Assembly (NCBI GenBank): GCA_035652335.1
Contig: DASRDZ010000003.1
Span: forward strand, 1-64,000
DNA length: 64,000 nucleotides
Direction of reading: 5' to 3'
Source: DASRDZ01 sp035652335
GTDB lineage: Bacteria > Chloroflexota > Dormibacteria > Aeolococcales > Aeolococcaceae
The notes under the pieces were generated by a model. That model saw nothing but the letters and a program-made list of their open reading frames with translations, did no database searches and was not told the origin of the DNA. How positions within the stretch are numbered: position 1 is the first letter of the stretch; every line of letters starts with the position of its first letter. Shown one piece after another: positions 15,859 to 23,266 of the stretch. The translations under genes were made by a program, and so were the position numbers.

Positions 15859-17404
15859 CGTCCTCTTCGTCCCGGTTCTGGTCGCCTATGTCCTCATCCT
15901 CGTCGCGCTGGCGGCGTTCGGCGTCAACTTCTTCTGCCTGATCGCCGTCGCCCTGCGCACCCGGCGCGACGGGCGCGTCGCGACGCCGCACAGCTGGCCC
16001 GCGGTCACCGTCCAGCTGCCCGTCTACAACGAGCTCTACGTCGCCCGCCGCCTCATCGACGCCGTCGCCGCCATGGAGTATCCCGCCGGCCTTCTGGAGA
16101 TCCAGGTGCTCGACGACTCGACCGACGAGACCTCGCATCTCGTCGCCGAGGCCGTGTCGCGCTGGCGGCGCCAGAGCGTCGACATCCAGCACATCCACCG
16201 CCCCGATCGCCAGGGCTTCAAGGCAGGCGCGCTGCGCCACGGCATGTCGCGCGCGCGCGGCGAGCTGCTCGCCATCCTCGACGCGGACTTCCTGCCCCAG
16301 CCCGACTTCCTCGTCGCCCTGGTCCCGCGCCTCGTCGCCGATCCCGGGCTCGCCTTCGTGCAGGCCTGCTGGGGACACGTCAACCGCGACTCGTCGCTGC
16401 TCACCCGCCTGCAGGCGCTGGCCATCGACGGGCACTTCGCCATCGAGCAGACCGCGCGCTGCGCCGGCGGCCTCTGGTTCAACTTCAACGGCACCGCCGG
16501 GATCTGGCGCAAGGCCGCCCTGGAGAGCGCCGGCGGCTGGCGCGACGACACCCTGACCGAGGACCTCGACGTCTCCTACCGCGCCTTCCTCGCCGGCTGG
16601 CGCGCGGCCTACGCGGACGACGTCGTGGTGCCGGCCGAGCTCCCCGTCAGCTACAGCGCGTACCGCCGCCAGCAGCACCGCTGGGCGCGCGGCAGCTTCG
16701 AATGCGCCGCCAAGCACCTGCCTGCGGTGTGGCGCTCGTCAGCGCCGCTCGGGCTCAAGGCGGAGGCCACGCTGCATCTCTCCGGCTACGGCATCCATCT
16801 GCTGATGCTCGCGCTCACCGCGCTCTACCCGCTCATCCTGGTGGTGTCGCAGGGACGCCACCAGCTGCTGCAGCTGCTCGGCGCCATGGGTGTGTTCAAC
16901 CTCACCACGGTGGCGCCGACGCTCCTCTTCACGGTGGCGCAGCGACGCCTGCACCGGCCCTGGCTGCGGCAGCTCCCCACCATCCTGCTGCTCAGCGTGT
17001 TCGGCTCGGGCCTCATGGTCAACACCGCGCGCGCGGCCTGGCAGGCGATGCGCGGGACGCGCGGCGTCTTCGAGCGCACCCCGAAGTTCGCCGTTCGGGA
17101 GAGGAAGGAGCGCTGGCAGCGCAAGCGCTACCAGATCGCCGCCGACCGCATCATCGCCGTCGAGGCGGTGGTGATGGGGCTCAACCTCCTCACCGTCGCG
17201 GCCGCCGTGCGCATGCAGGTCTGGGCCATCGCCGTCTACGCCGCCGTCTTCGCGGCGGGGCTGGGCTGCTCGGTTCTGGTCACCGTCGTCCAGGACCGCC
17301 GGGCCACCCTGCCGCGCCGCCGGCCACGCGCTCAGCCGGCCGGGTTGCCCGCCGCCGGAGCCACGATCGAGCGCCACTCCTCGCCGTTCACCGCCGACGC
17401 GTGA
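15848..17404 (+). CDS. family 2 glycosyltransferase, cellulose-synthase-like, membrane bound
   Basis: 518-aa processive-type GT2. A membrane helix (about 5-30) precedes the catalytic domain: VTVQLPVYNELYVARRLIDAV, the Asp motif VLDDSTDET, GFKAGALRHGM, LAILDADFLPQPDFL (DxD), TEDLDVSYR (base Asp) and RRQQHRWARGSFEC (QxxRW). All catalytic motifs are intact. Four or more C-terminal membrane helices follow. It is close to CsbB-like and glucomannan/cellulose synthase relatives found next to cobalamin-radical SAM glycan genes. The last 73 bases overlap the convergent parB gene. Confidence 0.9.
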   Translation: MLSDVLFVPVLVAYVLILVALAAFGVNFFCLIAVALRTRRDGRVATPHSWPAVTVQLPVYNELYVARRLIDAVAAMEYPAGLLEIQVLDDSTDETSHLVAEAVSRWRRQSVDIQHIHRPDRQGFKAGALRHGMSRARGELLAILDADFLPQPDFLVALVPRLVADPGLAFVQACWGHVNRDSSLLTRLQALAIDGHFAIEQTARCAGGLWFNFNGTAGIWRKAALESAGGWRDDTLTEDLDVSYRAFLAGWRAAYADDVVVPAELPVSYSAYRRQQHRWARGSFECAAKHLPAVWRSSAPLGLKAEATLHLSGYGIHLLMLALTALYPLILVVSQGRHQLLQLLGAMGVFNLTTVAPTLLFTVAQRRLHRPWLRQLPTILLLSVFGSGLMVNTARAAWQAMRGTRGVFERTPKFAVRERKERWQRKRYQIAADRIIAVEAVVMGLNLLTVAAAVRMQVWAIAVYAAVFAAGLGCSVLVTVVQDRRATLPRRRPRAQPAGLPAAGATIERHSSPFTADA

Positions 17405-18387
17405 CCCACGGGGACGGCACCCATCGCCGCCGGGGGAACGCGCTCGCGCGAGGCCGGCGGCGCGGTGAGCAGGGAGGCGAGCCGCTCCTGCAGCTCCTCC
17501 AGCCGGCCGCGTGAGGTGAGCAGCTCGCCGGGTGCGGCGGCCTCCAGCGCCGCGAGCAGCGCATCGACGGCGCGCACCACGCCCGCGCCGGCCGCGGAGG
17601 GTGCCGATGGGTGCACCTCGCGCCGCGCCGTCGCCGAGGTGTGGCGGCGCGAGCGCTGCGCCGCGTCGAGGGCCGCGTCACCGCTCAGCTCGTCGTCGTG
17701 GATGCGCTCCCACAGCCGGCTCTGCGCCTCCGGGTCGTCGCGCAGGAGCAGCAGCGCGCGCGCGTGCTTCTCGGAGAGGTCGCCGGCGCGAACGTCGTCC
17801 TGGATCGGCTCGGGGAGCTGGGTGACGCGCAGCAGGTTGAAGACGTGCTGCCTGGTGATGCCGAGCACCCGCCCCACCTCCTCCCAGGACTGCAAACCCA
17901 GGTTGACGCGCAGGTGGCGAAGCGCATGGGCGCGGTCGACGGCGTTGAGGTCCTCGCGCTGCACGTTCTCCACCAGCGACTCGACGTAGGCGTGCTCGTC
18001 GTCGCTGGCGGCGATGAGGGCGGGGATGACGCGCAGCCCCGCCTGGCGGGCGGCGATCCAGCGGCGCTCACCGGCGATGATCTCGTAGCGGCCGCCGCCC
18101 GCGGTGCGCACCCGGATCGGCTGCAGGACGCCGTGGGCCCGGATGCTGGCCGCCAGCTCGTCGAGGGCGTCGGGGTCGACGCTGCGCCGCGGACGGTCAC
18201 CGCCGGGGCGGATGCGGTCGATGGGGATGTTGCGGAAATGCCCGGTGCCCGGGCCCTGCTCGAAGAGCGCGGACGCGCCGCCCAGCTCGCTGGGCACCGA
18301 CCCGCTGAAGGCGTCGGTGAGCGAGCGGCTGAGACGGCGACGAGAAGTGGACACGTTGAAGCTGGCACCGGGAAGGCTCGCCGGCAT
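17332..18387 (-). CDS. parB: ParB-family chromosome partition/nucleoid protein (orphan)
   Basis: CTP-dependent DNA clamp of the ParB/Noc family. Core motifs are FRNIPIDRIRPGGDRPRR, the hinge SIRAHGVLQPIRVR, and the CTP-binding GERRWIAARQAG (normally GERRxRA). ESLVENVQREDLNAVDRAHAL, the HTH EVGRVLGITRQHVFNLLRV and LSEKHARALL follow. The C-terminal part is a short helical region. No parA is present in the window, so a Noc-like role is possible. Start: a TTGACA/CACAAT promoter overlaps the ATG at 18447, so I prefer the in-frame ATG at 18387 (351 aa); GTG 18462 and ATG 18447 remain possible. The 3' end overlaps the GT2 gene by 73 bp. Confidence 0.85.
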   Translation of the reverse strand: MPASLPGASFNVSTSRRRLSRSLTDAFSGSVPSELGGASALFEQGPGTGHFRNIPIDRIRPGGDRPRRSVDPDALDELAASIRAHGVLQPIRVRTAGGGRYEIIAGERRWIAARQAGLRVIPALIAASDDEHAYVESLVENVQREDLNAVDRAHALRHLRVNLGLQSWEEVGRVLGITRQHVFNLLRVTQLPEPIQDDVRAGDLSEKHARALLLLRDDPEAQSRLWERIHDDELSGDAALDAAQRSRRHTSATARREVHPSAPSAAGAGVVRAVDALLAALEAAAPGELLTSRGRLEELQERLASLLTAPPASRERVPPAAMGAVPVGHASAVNGEEWRSIVAPAAGNPAG

Positions 18388-18445
18388 GCGGCGGCGATGA
18401 GAGGGGGCCGCCGTTCCCGAACCGGGAGCGCGGAAAGTGAGGCCC

Positions 18446-18513
18446 ATTGTGGCCGCGCGCACGTCGCGATGTCAACATGTTGTGCCGGATCGGCGCGCGA
18501 CTACCACATGTTG
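18446..18513 (-). promoter_or_regulatory. parB promoter with paired CAACATGTTG operators
   Basis: On the minus strand TTGACA (18475-18470), an 18-bp spacer and CACAAT (18451-18446) form a promoter. A perfect palindrome CAACATGTTG (18473-18482) overlaps the -35. A second copy, CCACATGTTG with one mismatch (18504-18513), lies 31 bp upstream centre to centre. The smc promoter has the same two sites at the same spacing and position, so one regulator probably acts on both. Confidence 0.65.
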
Positions 18514-18633
18514 GGTCCGCGCGCCGCCCACGTGAGATGTGAACGCCGCTGCGAACGCATCGACCCGGTCGGCTCGCGCGCGTGCCACGCACGTGAACAG
18601 CAGTTGCCGCCATCCTCGACCACAACACGAACG

Positions 18634-18648
18634 CCTTGCGGCGCAAGG
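18634..18648 (-). terminator. possible terminator hairpin of the CHAP hydrolase gene
   Basis: A 6-bp stem CCTTGC / GCAAGG with a 3-base loop lies 12 bases past the stop codon of the minus-strand CHAP gene. The following bases (CGTTCGTGTTG) are only moderately T-rich. It is followed by the parB promoter region. Confidence 0.4.
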
Positions 18649-18659
18649 GAGATCGGCGG

Positions 18660-19727
18660 CTACGCCTTGCCGTAGATGAAGCCGACCAGGCCCGCGGCGT
18701 TGTCGGACACGACGCGCCGGTCGACGCGGTTCCAGCCGGAGTAGTTCATCTCCGAGACGAGGAACGACCCGGCCGGGACACCGCTGCTGGGACCGACCGC
18801 TTCGACGTAGGCGACGTGCCCGTCGGGGCTGCTGCCGTAGCGTCCCCACACCGCGACGGCGCCCACCTGCGGGGTGTGGCCCTCGGCGTACCCGTAGCTC
18901 GCCGCGGCGCCCCACCACTGCCAGGCGTCGCCGAACCAGGGGATGCAGCGGCGCGTGGCCACGTAGTAGGTGCAGTAGCCGTAGGCGAAGTGGTTGCCGC
19001 AGGACGACGAGCTGCTCACCCGCGCGGGCTGGCTGTTGCCGGCGAGCTGCTGGTCGATGTCGGCGATCTGGGCGGCGATCGCCCGGGCGGGGCCGTCGAG
19101 GCTGCGGAAGGCGGCGTCGCGCTGGGCGACCAGGGCGAGGAGCTGCCCGTCCTGGCTGGCCAGCTGGGCCTCCAGGGCGAGGGCGTCGGCGGAGTCCTTC
19201 TGGAGCGCCTTCCGCTCGGCGGCCAGGGCCACCTGGCGGTCCTGCAGCCGGACCTCGAGCTGGCGCACCTCGTCGGTGACGTGGGCCGCCCCCTTGACCC
19301 GGTCCATCGCCTGGTTGAAGGTGTCAGCCGAGAGGATGGCGGTGAGGAAGCCGTCGCCGCTGCTGGTGATGTAGGTGGCCCGGACCAGTTGGGCGAGCTC
19401 GACGCGGGCCGTGCTGACCGTGTGCTCGTCGTCCTGGATCTGCTGGGAGAGCCGGAGCAGCTGGGCGTTGGCGTTGGTGAGGCCGGCGCGGGCGGCGCCG
19501 AGCTGGGTCTGGATGGTGCTGAGCGCCTGCTCCGCCGCCAGGAGCTGGGCGGAGGCCCCGGCGCGGGGTCCGGTCAGCTGCTGGAGCTGTGCGACGAGCT
19601 GAGCTCGCTTGGCTCGAAGCGCGTCGTCGGTGGAGGAGGCCTGCACCTGCAGCCCCACGGGGATCGCGCTCACCGCGATGGCGGCGAGGCTTCCCAGGAT
19701 CAGGGAGAGCTTTCGACTACCCCGCAA
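18660..19727 (-). CDS. secreted PcsB-like peptidoglycan hydrolase (coiled coil + CHAP domain)
   Basis: 355-aa exported cell-wall hydrolase. A signal peptide covers about residues 1-30 (basic RGSRK, hydrophobic core, VQA cleavage region). Residues 32-230 form a long coiled coil, as in PcsB, which FtsEX regulates through this region at division sites. The CHAP domain runs about 243-355 with catalytic Cys252 in YGYCTYYVA, His304 in PDGHVAYVE and a third residue near SEMNYSGWNRV. The start is TTG at 19727, preceded seven bases earlier by the Shine-Dalgarno AGAGG and followed at once by the signal peptide; no ATG or GTG fits. It lies beside parB, consistent with a division role. Confidence 0.88.
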   Translation of the reverse strand: MRGSRKLSLILGSLAAIAVSAIPVGLQVQASSTDDALRAKRAQLVAQLQQLTGPRAGASAQLLAAEQALSTIQTQLGAARAGLTNANAQLLRLSQQIQDDEHTVSTARVELAQLVRATYITSSGDGFLTAILSADTFNQAMDRVKGAAHVTDEVRQLEVRLQDRQVALAAERKALQKDSADALALEAQLASQDGQLLALVAQRDAAFRSLDGPARAIAAQIADIDQQLAGNSQPARVSSSSSCGNHFAYGYCTYYVATRRCIPWFGDAWQWWGAAASYGYAEGHTPQVGAVAVWGRYGSSPDGHVAYVEAVGPSSGVPAGSFLVSEMNYSGWNRVDRRVVSDNAAGLVGFIYGKA

Positions 19728-19775
19728 TACCGCACCTCTGCTGGTCGGGTATGCATGCGTGCGTACGCCGGTTGA

Positions 19776-19841
19776 GCGCTGTGTGAAACAAGCCCCCGTC
19801 GCGTACGGCGCCCCGGCGGGGGCTGGACCGAACGACAGCGC
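19776..19841 (-). promoter_or_regulatory. nested stem structure in the 5' leader of the CHAP gene
   Basis: Read on the minus strand, an outer 7-bp stem GCGCTGT/ACAGCGC (19841-19835 with 19782-19776) encloses internal loops and an inner 8-bp stem AGCCCCCG/CGGGGGCT (19824-19817 with 19798-19791). The structure ends about 49 bases before the TTG start. Actinobacterial cell-wall hydrolases often carry c-di-AMP riboswitch leaders, but I cannot match the conserved ydaO bases, so this is only a candidate regulatory RNA or 5' stabilising stem. Confidence 0.4.
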
Positions 19842-19844
19842 CAG

Positions 19845-19874
19845 AGGGTAACGGGCCATCCCCGCATATGTCAA
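19845..19874 (-). promoter_or_regulatory. putative promoter of the CHAP hydrolase gene
   Basis: On the minus strand a perfect TTGACA (19874-19869) is followed after 18 bp by TACCCT (19850-19845). Transcription would begin near 19838, at the base of the leader stem described above. The rest of the roughly 300-bp divergent region up to the GT4 gene at 20025 is AT-richer than average, with nothing else I can support. Confidence 0.5.
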
Positions 19875-20024
19875 ACCACACGCGAATCCGTGCGTGGATT
19901 GGTTCTTGTCATCCATGGCCTCAACGTGACCGGCGCGATGCTGCGGCAAAATGTGATAGCGACGATTGGACAAACAGCCACTGCGTGACTGTGGGTCGGG
20001 TCCCTGCGGCATGCTTGCCAGCCG

Positions 20025-21113
20025 ATGCGCGTCGCCCTCGTCGCCCCGCTGGTGGCGCCGCTGCGCGCCGCCCAGACGGGGGGGACGCAGACCGTCGTCG
20101 CCGAGCTCGCCCGCGGGCTGGCTGAGCGCGGTGTGGACGTCGACCTGATCGCGGCGCGGGGCTCGTCGGTGCCCGGGGTGCGGGTGCGCGCCGCCGGCGG
20201 GCCCTTCCCCGAGGAGCTTCTCCACCCCGGTCCAGGCGGCGACGGTCGCGCTGACGCGGCGGCGTGGCCCTCCGCCCAGGCGGCGGCGTACCTCCACCTC
20301 GCCACCGGGCTGCGCTCGCAGGTGCCGCCGCCCGACGTCGTCCACGCGCACGCCATGGACTGGCCGTCGTTCTACGCCCTGGCGGCCACCGGCCTGCCCA
20401 CCGTGCACACGCTGCACCTCCCGCCGCTCGACCCCGCCGCGGCACGGGCGGCGGCGGCCGCGGCCGAGGCCAGGCCGCGTCCGCGCTTCGTCGCCGTCAG
20501 CCGCGCCTGCGCCGAGCAGTGGCGCGAGCTGGTGCCGGTCGACGCCGTCGTCGCCAACGGGCTCGACCCGGCGTCGATCGCCTTCGCCGCCCGGCCGGAG
20601 CCCGACCTCGCCATCGTCGCCGGCCGCATCGCACCGGAGAAGGGCACCCACCTGGCGATCGCGGCCGCGCGGCGGGCGGGGATGCGCGTCCTGCTCGCCG
20701 GCTCCGTCTACGACCCCGCGTATTACCGGGAGCAGGTCGCGCCGCTGCTCGGCGACGGCGTCGAGGTGCGCGGCCCCCAGCCGCGGCGCCGGCTTGCCAT
20801 GCTCTACGGACGGGCGGCCGTGGCCGTGGTCGCCTCGCAATGGGAGGAGCCCTTCGGCATGGTCGCCCTGGAGGCCAACCTGGCCGGGACCCCGGTGGCG
20901 GGGCTGGCGCGCGGCGGGCTGCCCGAGGTGGTGGGGGGCGGCGGGGGCGTCCTCACCCCGCGGGCGACGGTGGCGGCCCTCGCCCGCGCCATCCGGGAGG
21001 CGTCCGCGCTCGACCGGGCCCGGGTGCGCCGGGCCGCGGCCCGGCGGTTTCCCCTGAGCCGCACCCTCGACCGCTACCAGCGGCTGTACGAGTCGCTGGC
21101 GGCGCGGCGATGA
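20025..21113 (+). CDS. glycosyltransferase family 4
   Basis: 362-aa GT-B enzyme. It begins MRVALVAPLVAPLRAAQTGGTQTVVAELARGLAERG, the Gly-rich opening of GT4. DVVHAHAMDWPSFYALAATGLPTVHTLH marks the acceptor domain. The donor domain has AIVAGRIAPEKGTHLAIAAARRAG, VEVRGPQPRRRLAMLYGRAAV and EEPFGMVALEANLAGTPVAGLARGGLPEVV (ExFGxxxxE motif). It is close to sugar transferases that act on small molecules or lipids. ATGA-coupled to the following SDR, so the two may process one sugar-containing product. A clear promoter is not seen upstream. Confidence 0.85.
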   Translation: MRVALVAPLVAPLRAAQTGGTQTVVAELARGLAERGVDVDLIAARGSSVPGVRVRAAGGPFPEELLHPGPGGDGRADAAAWPSAQAAAYLHLATGLRSQVPPPDVVHAHAMDWPSFYALAATGLPTVHTLHLPPLDPAAARAAAAAAEARPRPRFVAVSRACAEQWRELVPVDAVVANGLDPASIAFAARPEPDLAIVAGRIAPEKGTHLAIAAARRAGMRVLLAGSVYDPAYYREQVAPLLGDGVEVRGPQPRRRLAMLYGRAAVAVVASQWEEPFGMVALEANLAGTPVAGLARGGLPEVVGGGGGVLTPRATVAALARAIREASALDRARVRRAAARRFPLSRTLDRYQRLYESLAARR

Positions 21114-21799
21114 GCGACGTCGCCGTCGTCACCGGCGCGGGGAGCGGGATCGGCCGCGCCGTCGCCAACCGCCTCGCCGCCGGCGGCATGGAGGTGCTCG
21201 CCGCCGGGCGCACCCCCGCGACGCTGGCGGAGACCGCCGCGCTGCACCCGGGCATCACACCCCTGCTGGCCGACGTCAGCAATGTCGAGGACGTCGAGCG
21301 CCTCACCGCCACCGCGGCGGAGCGCGGGCGCCTGCGCGCCTGGGTCAACTGCGCCGCCGTGGTCGAGCCGGCGCCGTTCGCCGACCTCGACCCCGAGCGC
21401 TGGGATCGCACCCTCGACGTCAACCTGCGGGGGACCTACCTCTGCTGCCGCGCGGCCTTCACCGCCATGCGCGCCGGCGGTGGGGGCGCCATCCTCAACG
21501 TGGCCTCGCTGTCCGGCGTGCCCAACGTCGAGAAGTTCCCCGGCAACACCGCCTACAACGTCTCCAAGGCGGGGGTGGTCGCCCTCAGCGAGGCGGTGGC
21601 GCTGGAGGGGCGGGAGCACGGGGTGCGCTGCATCTGCCTCAGCCCCGGAGCCGTCGACACGGCGATGCTCCGCCGCGCCGCTCCGCACCTCAACCCCGGG
21701 GTCAAACCGGACGACGTCGCCGCCATCGTGGCCTTCCTGCTCAGCGACGCCGCCGCCCCCCTCACCGGGGTCAACATCCCCATCTTCAGCAATGCGTAG
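21110..21799 (+). CDS. SDR-family NAD(P)-dependent oxidoreductase
   Basis: 229-aa classical SDR. The cofactor motif is VVTGAGSGIGRAVANRL at the N-terminus, and the NAG-like strand is VNCAAVVEPAPF (Asn-Cys-Ala instead of the usual NNAG). The catalytic Ser is in NVASLSGVPN and Tyr/Lys in YNVSKAGVVAL. The proton-relay region SPGAVDTAML and the typical C-terminal LTGVNIPI are present. Substrate unknown; context is the preceding glycosyltransferase. ATG overlaps its stop. A hairpin array follows the stop codon immediately. Confidence 0.85.
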   Translation: MSDVAVVTGAGSGIGRAVANRLAAGGMEVLAAGRTPATLAETAALHPGITPLLADVSNVEDVERLTATAAERGRLRAWVNCAAVVEPAPFADLDPERWDRTLDVNLRGTYLCCRAAFTAMRAGGGGAILNVASLSGVPNVEKFPGNTAYNVSKAGVVALSEAVALEGREHGVRCICLSPGAVDTAMLRRAAPHLNPGVKPDDVAAIVAFLLSDAAAPLTGVNIPIFSNA

Positions 21800-21908
21800 C
21801 CCGCGCTGCGCGGGGCCAAGCGAGCCTGCGGCTCGCCCGGCAGGCTTCAGCCTGCCGAGAGGGGTGCGGGGAGATCTGCTCCCCGCATGGCGCGCGTCTG
21901 AGCGCGCC
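21800..21908. repeat. array A: five consecutive perfect hairpins between the SDR gene and folE
   Basis: Starting one base after the SDR stop: H1 CCCGCG-CTG-CGCGGG (21800-21814); H2 GCGAGCC-TGC-GGCTCGC (21820-21836); H3 CGGCAGGC-TTCA-GCCTGCCG (21838-21857); H4 a 9-bp stem TGCGGGGAG with loop ATCTG (21865-21887); H5 GGCGCGC-GTCTGA-GCGCGCC (21889-21908). All stems are perfectly paired. H4 and H5 loops recur, reverse-complemented, in array B at 32463-32564, with different stems. It could work as a strong terminator, mRNA 3'-end protector or REP-like element. Confidence 0.75.
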
Positions 21909-21925
21909 TGAGAGAAGAGCGCGCC

Positions 21926-21931
21926 GATAAT
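21926..21931 (+). promoter_or_regulatory. -10 box (GATAAT) of a leaderless folE transcript
   Basis: GATAAT lies six bases before the folE GTG start. With normal spacing transcription would begin at or next to the GTG, so no Shine-Dalgarno would be used, and none is visible. The box follows directly after hairpin array A. Confidence 0.5.
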
Positions 21932-21937
21932 GCGCCC

Positions 21938-22534
21938 GTGAGCGATCCGGCACCTCTGCGACATCCCCGCGCCGCCGGCGGGCGGGAGATCCTCGCCGGC
22001 GACGTCGAGGAGATCGTCCGCGTCCTCGGCGAGGATCCCGGGCGTGAGGGCCTGCTGCGCACCCCGCAGCGCGTCGCCGACTCGCTCCTCTTCCTCACCA
22101 GCGGCTACGAGCAGACCCTCGACGACATCGTCGGTCGCGCCGTCTTCGCCGAGCCGTACGAGGAGATGGTGCTGGTCAAGGACATCGAGCTGTACAGCCT
22201 CTGCGAGCACCACATGCTGCCCTTCTTCGGCAAGGCGCACGTCGCCTACCTGCCGCGCGGCCGCGTCATCGGGCTCAGCAAGGTGGCGCGTGTCGTCGAC
22301 ATGTTCGCGCGCCGGCTGCAGGTGCAGGAGCGGCTCACCACGCAGATCGCCGAGGCCATCGACGAGGTGCTGCAGCCGTACGGCGTGGCGGTGGTCATCG
22401 ACGCCGCGCACCTCTGCATGATGATGCGCGGCATCCAGAAGCAGAACAGCCAGACGCTGACCTCCTGCATGCTCGGCAGCTTCCGCGACGACGAGAAGTC
22501 GCGCGCCGAGTTCCTCGAACTCATCCGCCGCTGA
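21938..22534 (+). CDS. folE: GTP cyclohydrolase I
   Basis: Converts GTP to 7,8-dihydroneopterin triphosphate, the first step of folate (and queuosine-type) synthesis. The 198-aa size is typical for the bacterial enzyme. Zinc and active-site residues are visible in SLCEHHMLPFFGKAHVAYLP (Cys and His ligands). The second zinc Cys is in AAHLCMMMRGIQKQ. The substrate region has KVARVVDMFARRLQVQERLTTQIAEAI. The N-terminus has REILAGDVEEIVRVLGEDPGREGLLRTPQRVADS. GTG start, probably leaderless. The other folate genes are not in the window. Confidence 0.96.
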   Translation: MSDPAPLRHPRAAGGREILAGDVEEIVRVLGEDPGREGLLRTPQRVADSLLFLTSGYEQTLDDIVGRAVFAEPYEEMVLVKDIELYSLCEHHMLPFFGKAHVAYLPRGRVIGLSKVARVVDMFARRLQVQERLTTQIAEAIDEVLQPYGVAVVIDAAHLCMMMRGIQKQNSQTLTSCMLGSFRDDEKSRAEFLELIRR

Positions 22535-22543
22535 GCCACGCCG

Positions 22544-23266
22544 TTGGACGCGCGGACGTGGTTGGGTGGCGCGCTGCTCGGCGCCGTGCCGATGCCGCGG
22601 CCGCTGCGCTACCGCATCCGTCTGCGGCACCAGGCCGCGGCGCGCGCCTCGGACGCCATCGCCGACCACATGCTGGCGGTGCTGCTCGTCGTCGCCTTCC
22701 TGCTCTTCGTCATCGGCATCCGCCCCGGCATGGACCCGGCGGTGCGGCTCTTCTGGATCGGCAGCGCGCTCGGCCTGCTCAGCGGCACGCCGTTCGTCCT
22801 CGAGCGGCGCAGCCTGCGCCGGCGACTGGCGAACGTCCCGCCCGTCGCCGACCCGGTCGACGAGGTGTGCCGCGCGCTGCCCGACGTGCCCGCGGCGCAG
22901 GCGCTGGCGCGCGGTGACTCCGCCGAGGCGCTGCGGCTGGTCAGGGATGCCGACCGCGACGACCCGTCCGCACTCCGCATCGGGGCGATGGCGTCGGCGC
23001 TGGCCGGTGATACGCGCGCTGCGCGGGCCCTGGCGCTGCGCGCAGCGCAGCTCGACGCGCGGGCCTGGGAGGTGCCGGCCCAGACCGGCCTCGCCCTGGC
23101 CCGGCGGGGGAGGTTCGGCGAGGGCATCCGCCTGCTGGAGCGGGCCGCCGAGGTGTCCGGCGGCAACCACCGCGCCGAGCTGATGCTGGCCCACGGGATG
23201 CTCCTCGCCGGCCGGCTGCGCGAAGCGGCCGAGGGGCTGCACCGGGCCGGGGTGCTGCCCGCCTAG
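22544..23266 (+). CDS. membrane protein with TPR-like C-terminal repeats, function unknown
   Basis: 240 aa. Two transmembrane helices lie at about residues 44-62 and 68-85 (MLAVLLVVAFLLFVIGI and LFWIGSALGLLSGTPFVL). The soluble C-terminal half has helix pairs with the Ala/Leu/Gly spacing of tetratricopeptide-like repeats: ALARGDSAEALRLVRDADRDD, GDTRAARALALRAAQLD, RRGRFGEGIRLLERAAE. No known family recognised. The TTG start is 9 bases after the folE stop. Its last 4 bases overlap the convergent small membrane protein gene. Confidence 0.65.
   Translation: MDARTWLGGALLGAVPMPRPLRYRIRLRHQAAARASDAIADHMLAVLLVVAFLLFVIGIRPGMDPAVRLFWIGSALGLLSGTPFVLERRSLRRRLANVPPVADPVDEVCRALPDVPAAQALARGDSAEALRLVRDADRDDPSALRIGAMASALAGDTRAARALALRAAQLDARAWEVPAQTGLALARRGRFGEGIRLLERAAEVSGGNHRAELMLAHGMLLAGRLREAAEGLHRAGVLPA

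Noticed and set aside
18591..18600. Possible parS site (ACGTGAACAG near the parB promoter)
   Set aside because: Only a half-match to TGTTTCACGTGAAACA; no palindrome. The CAACATGTTG pair is far stronger.
19728..20024. c-di-AMP (ydaO) riboswitch upstream of the CHAP gene
   Set aside because: The location is right, but I could not find the conserved ydaO core bases; kept only as an unnamed structured leader.
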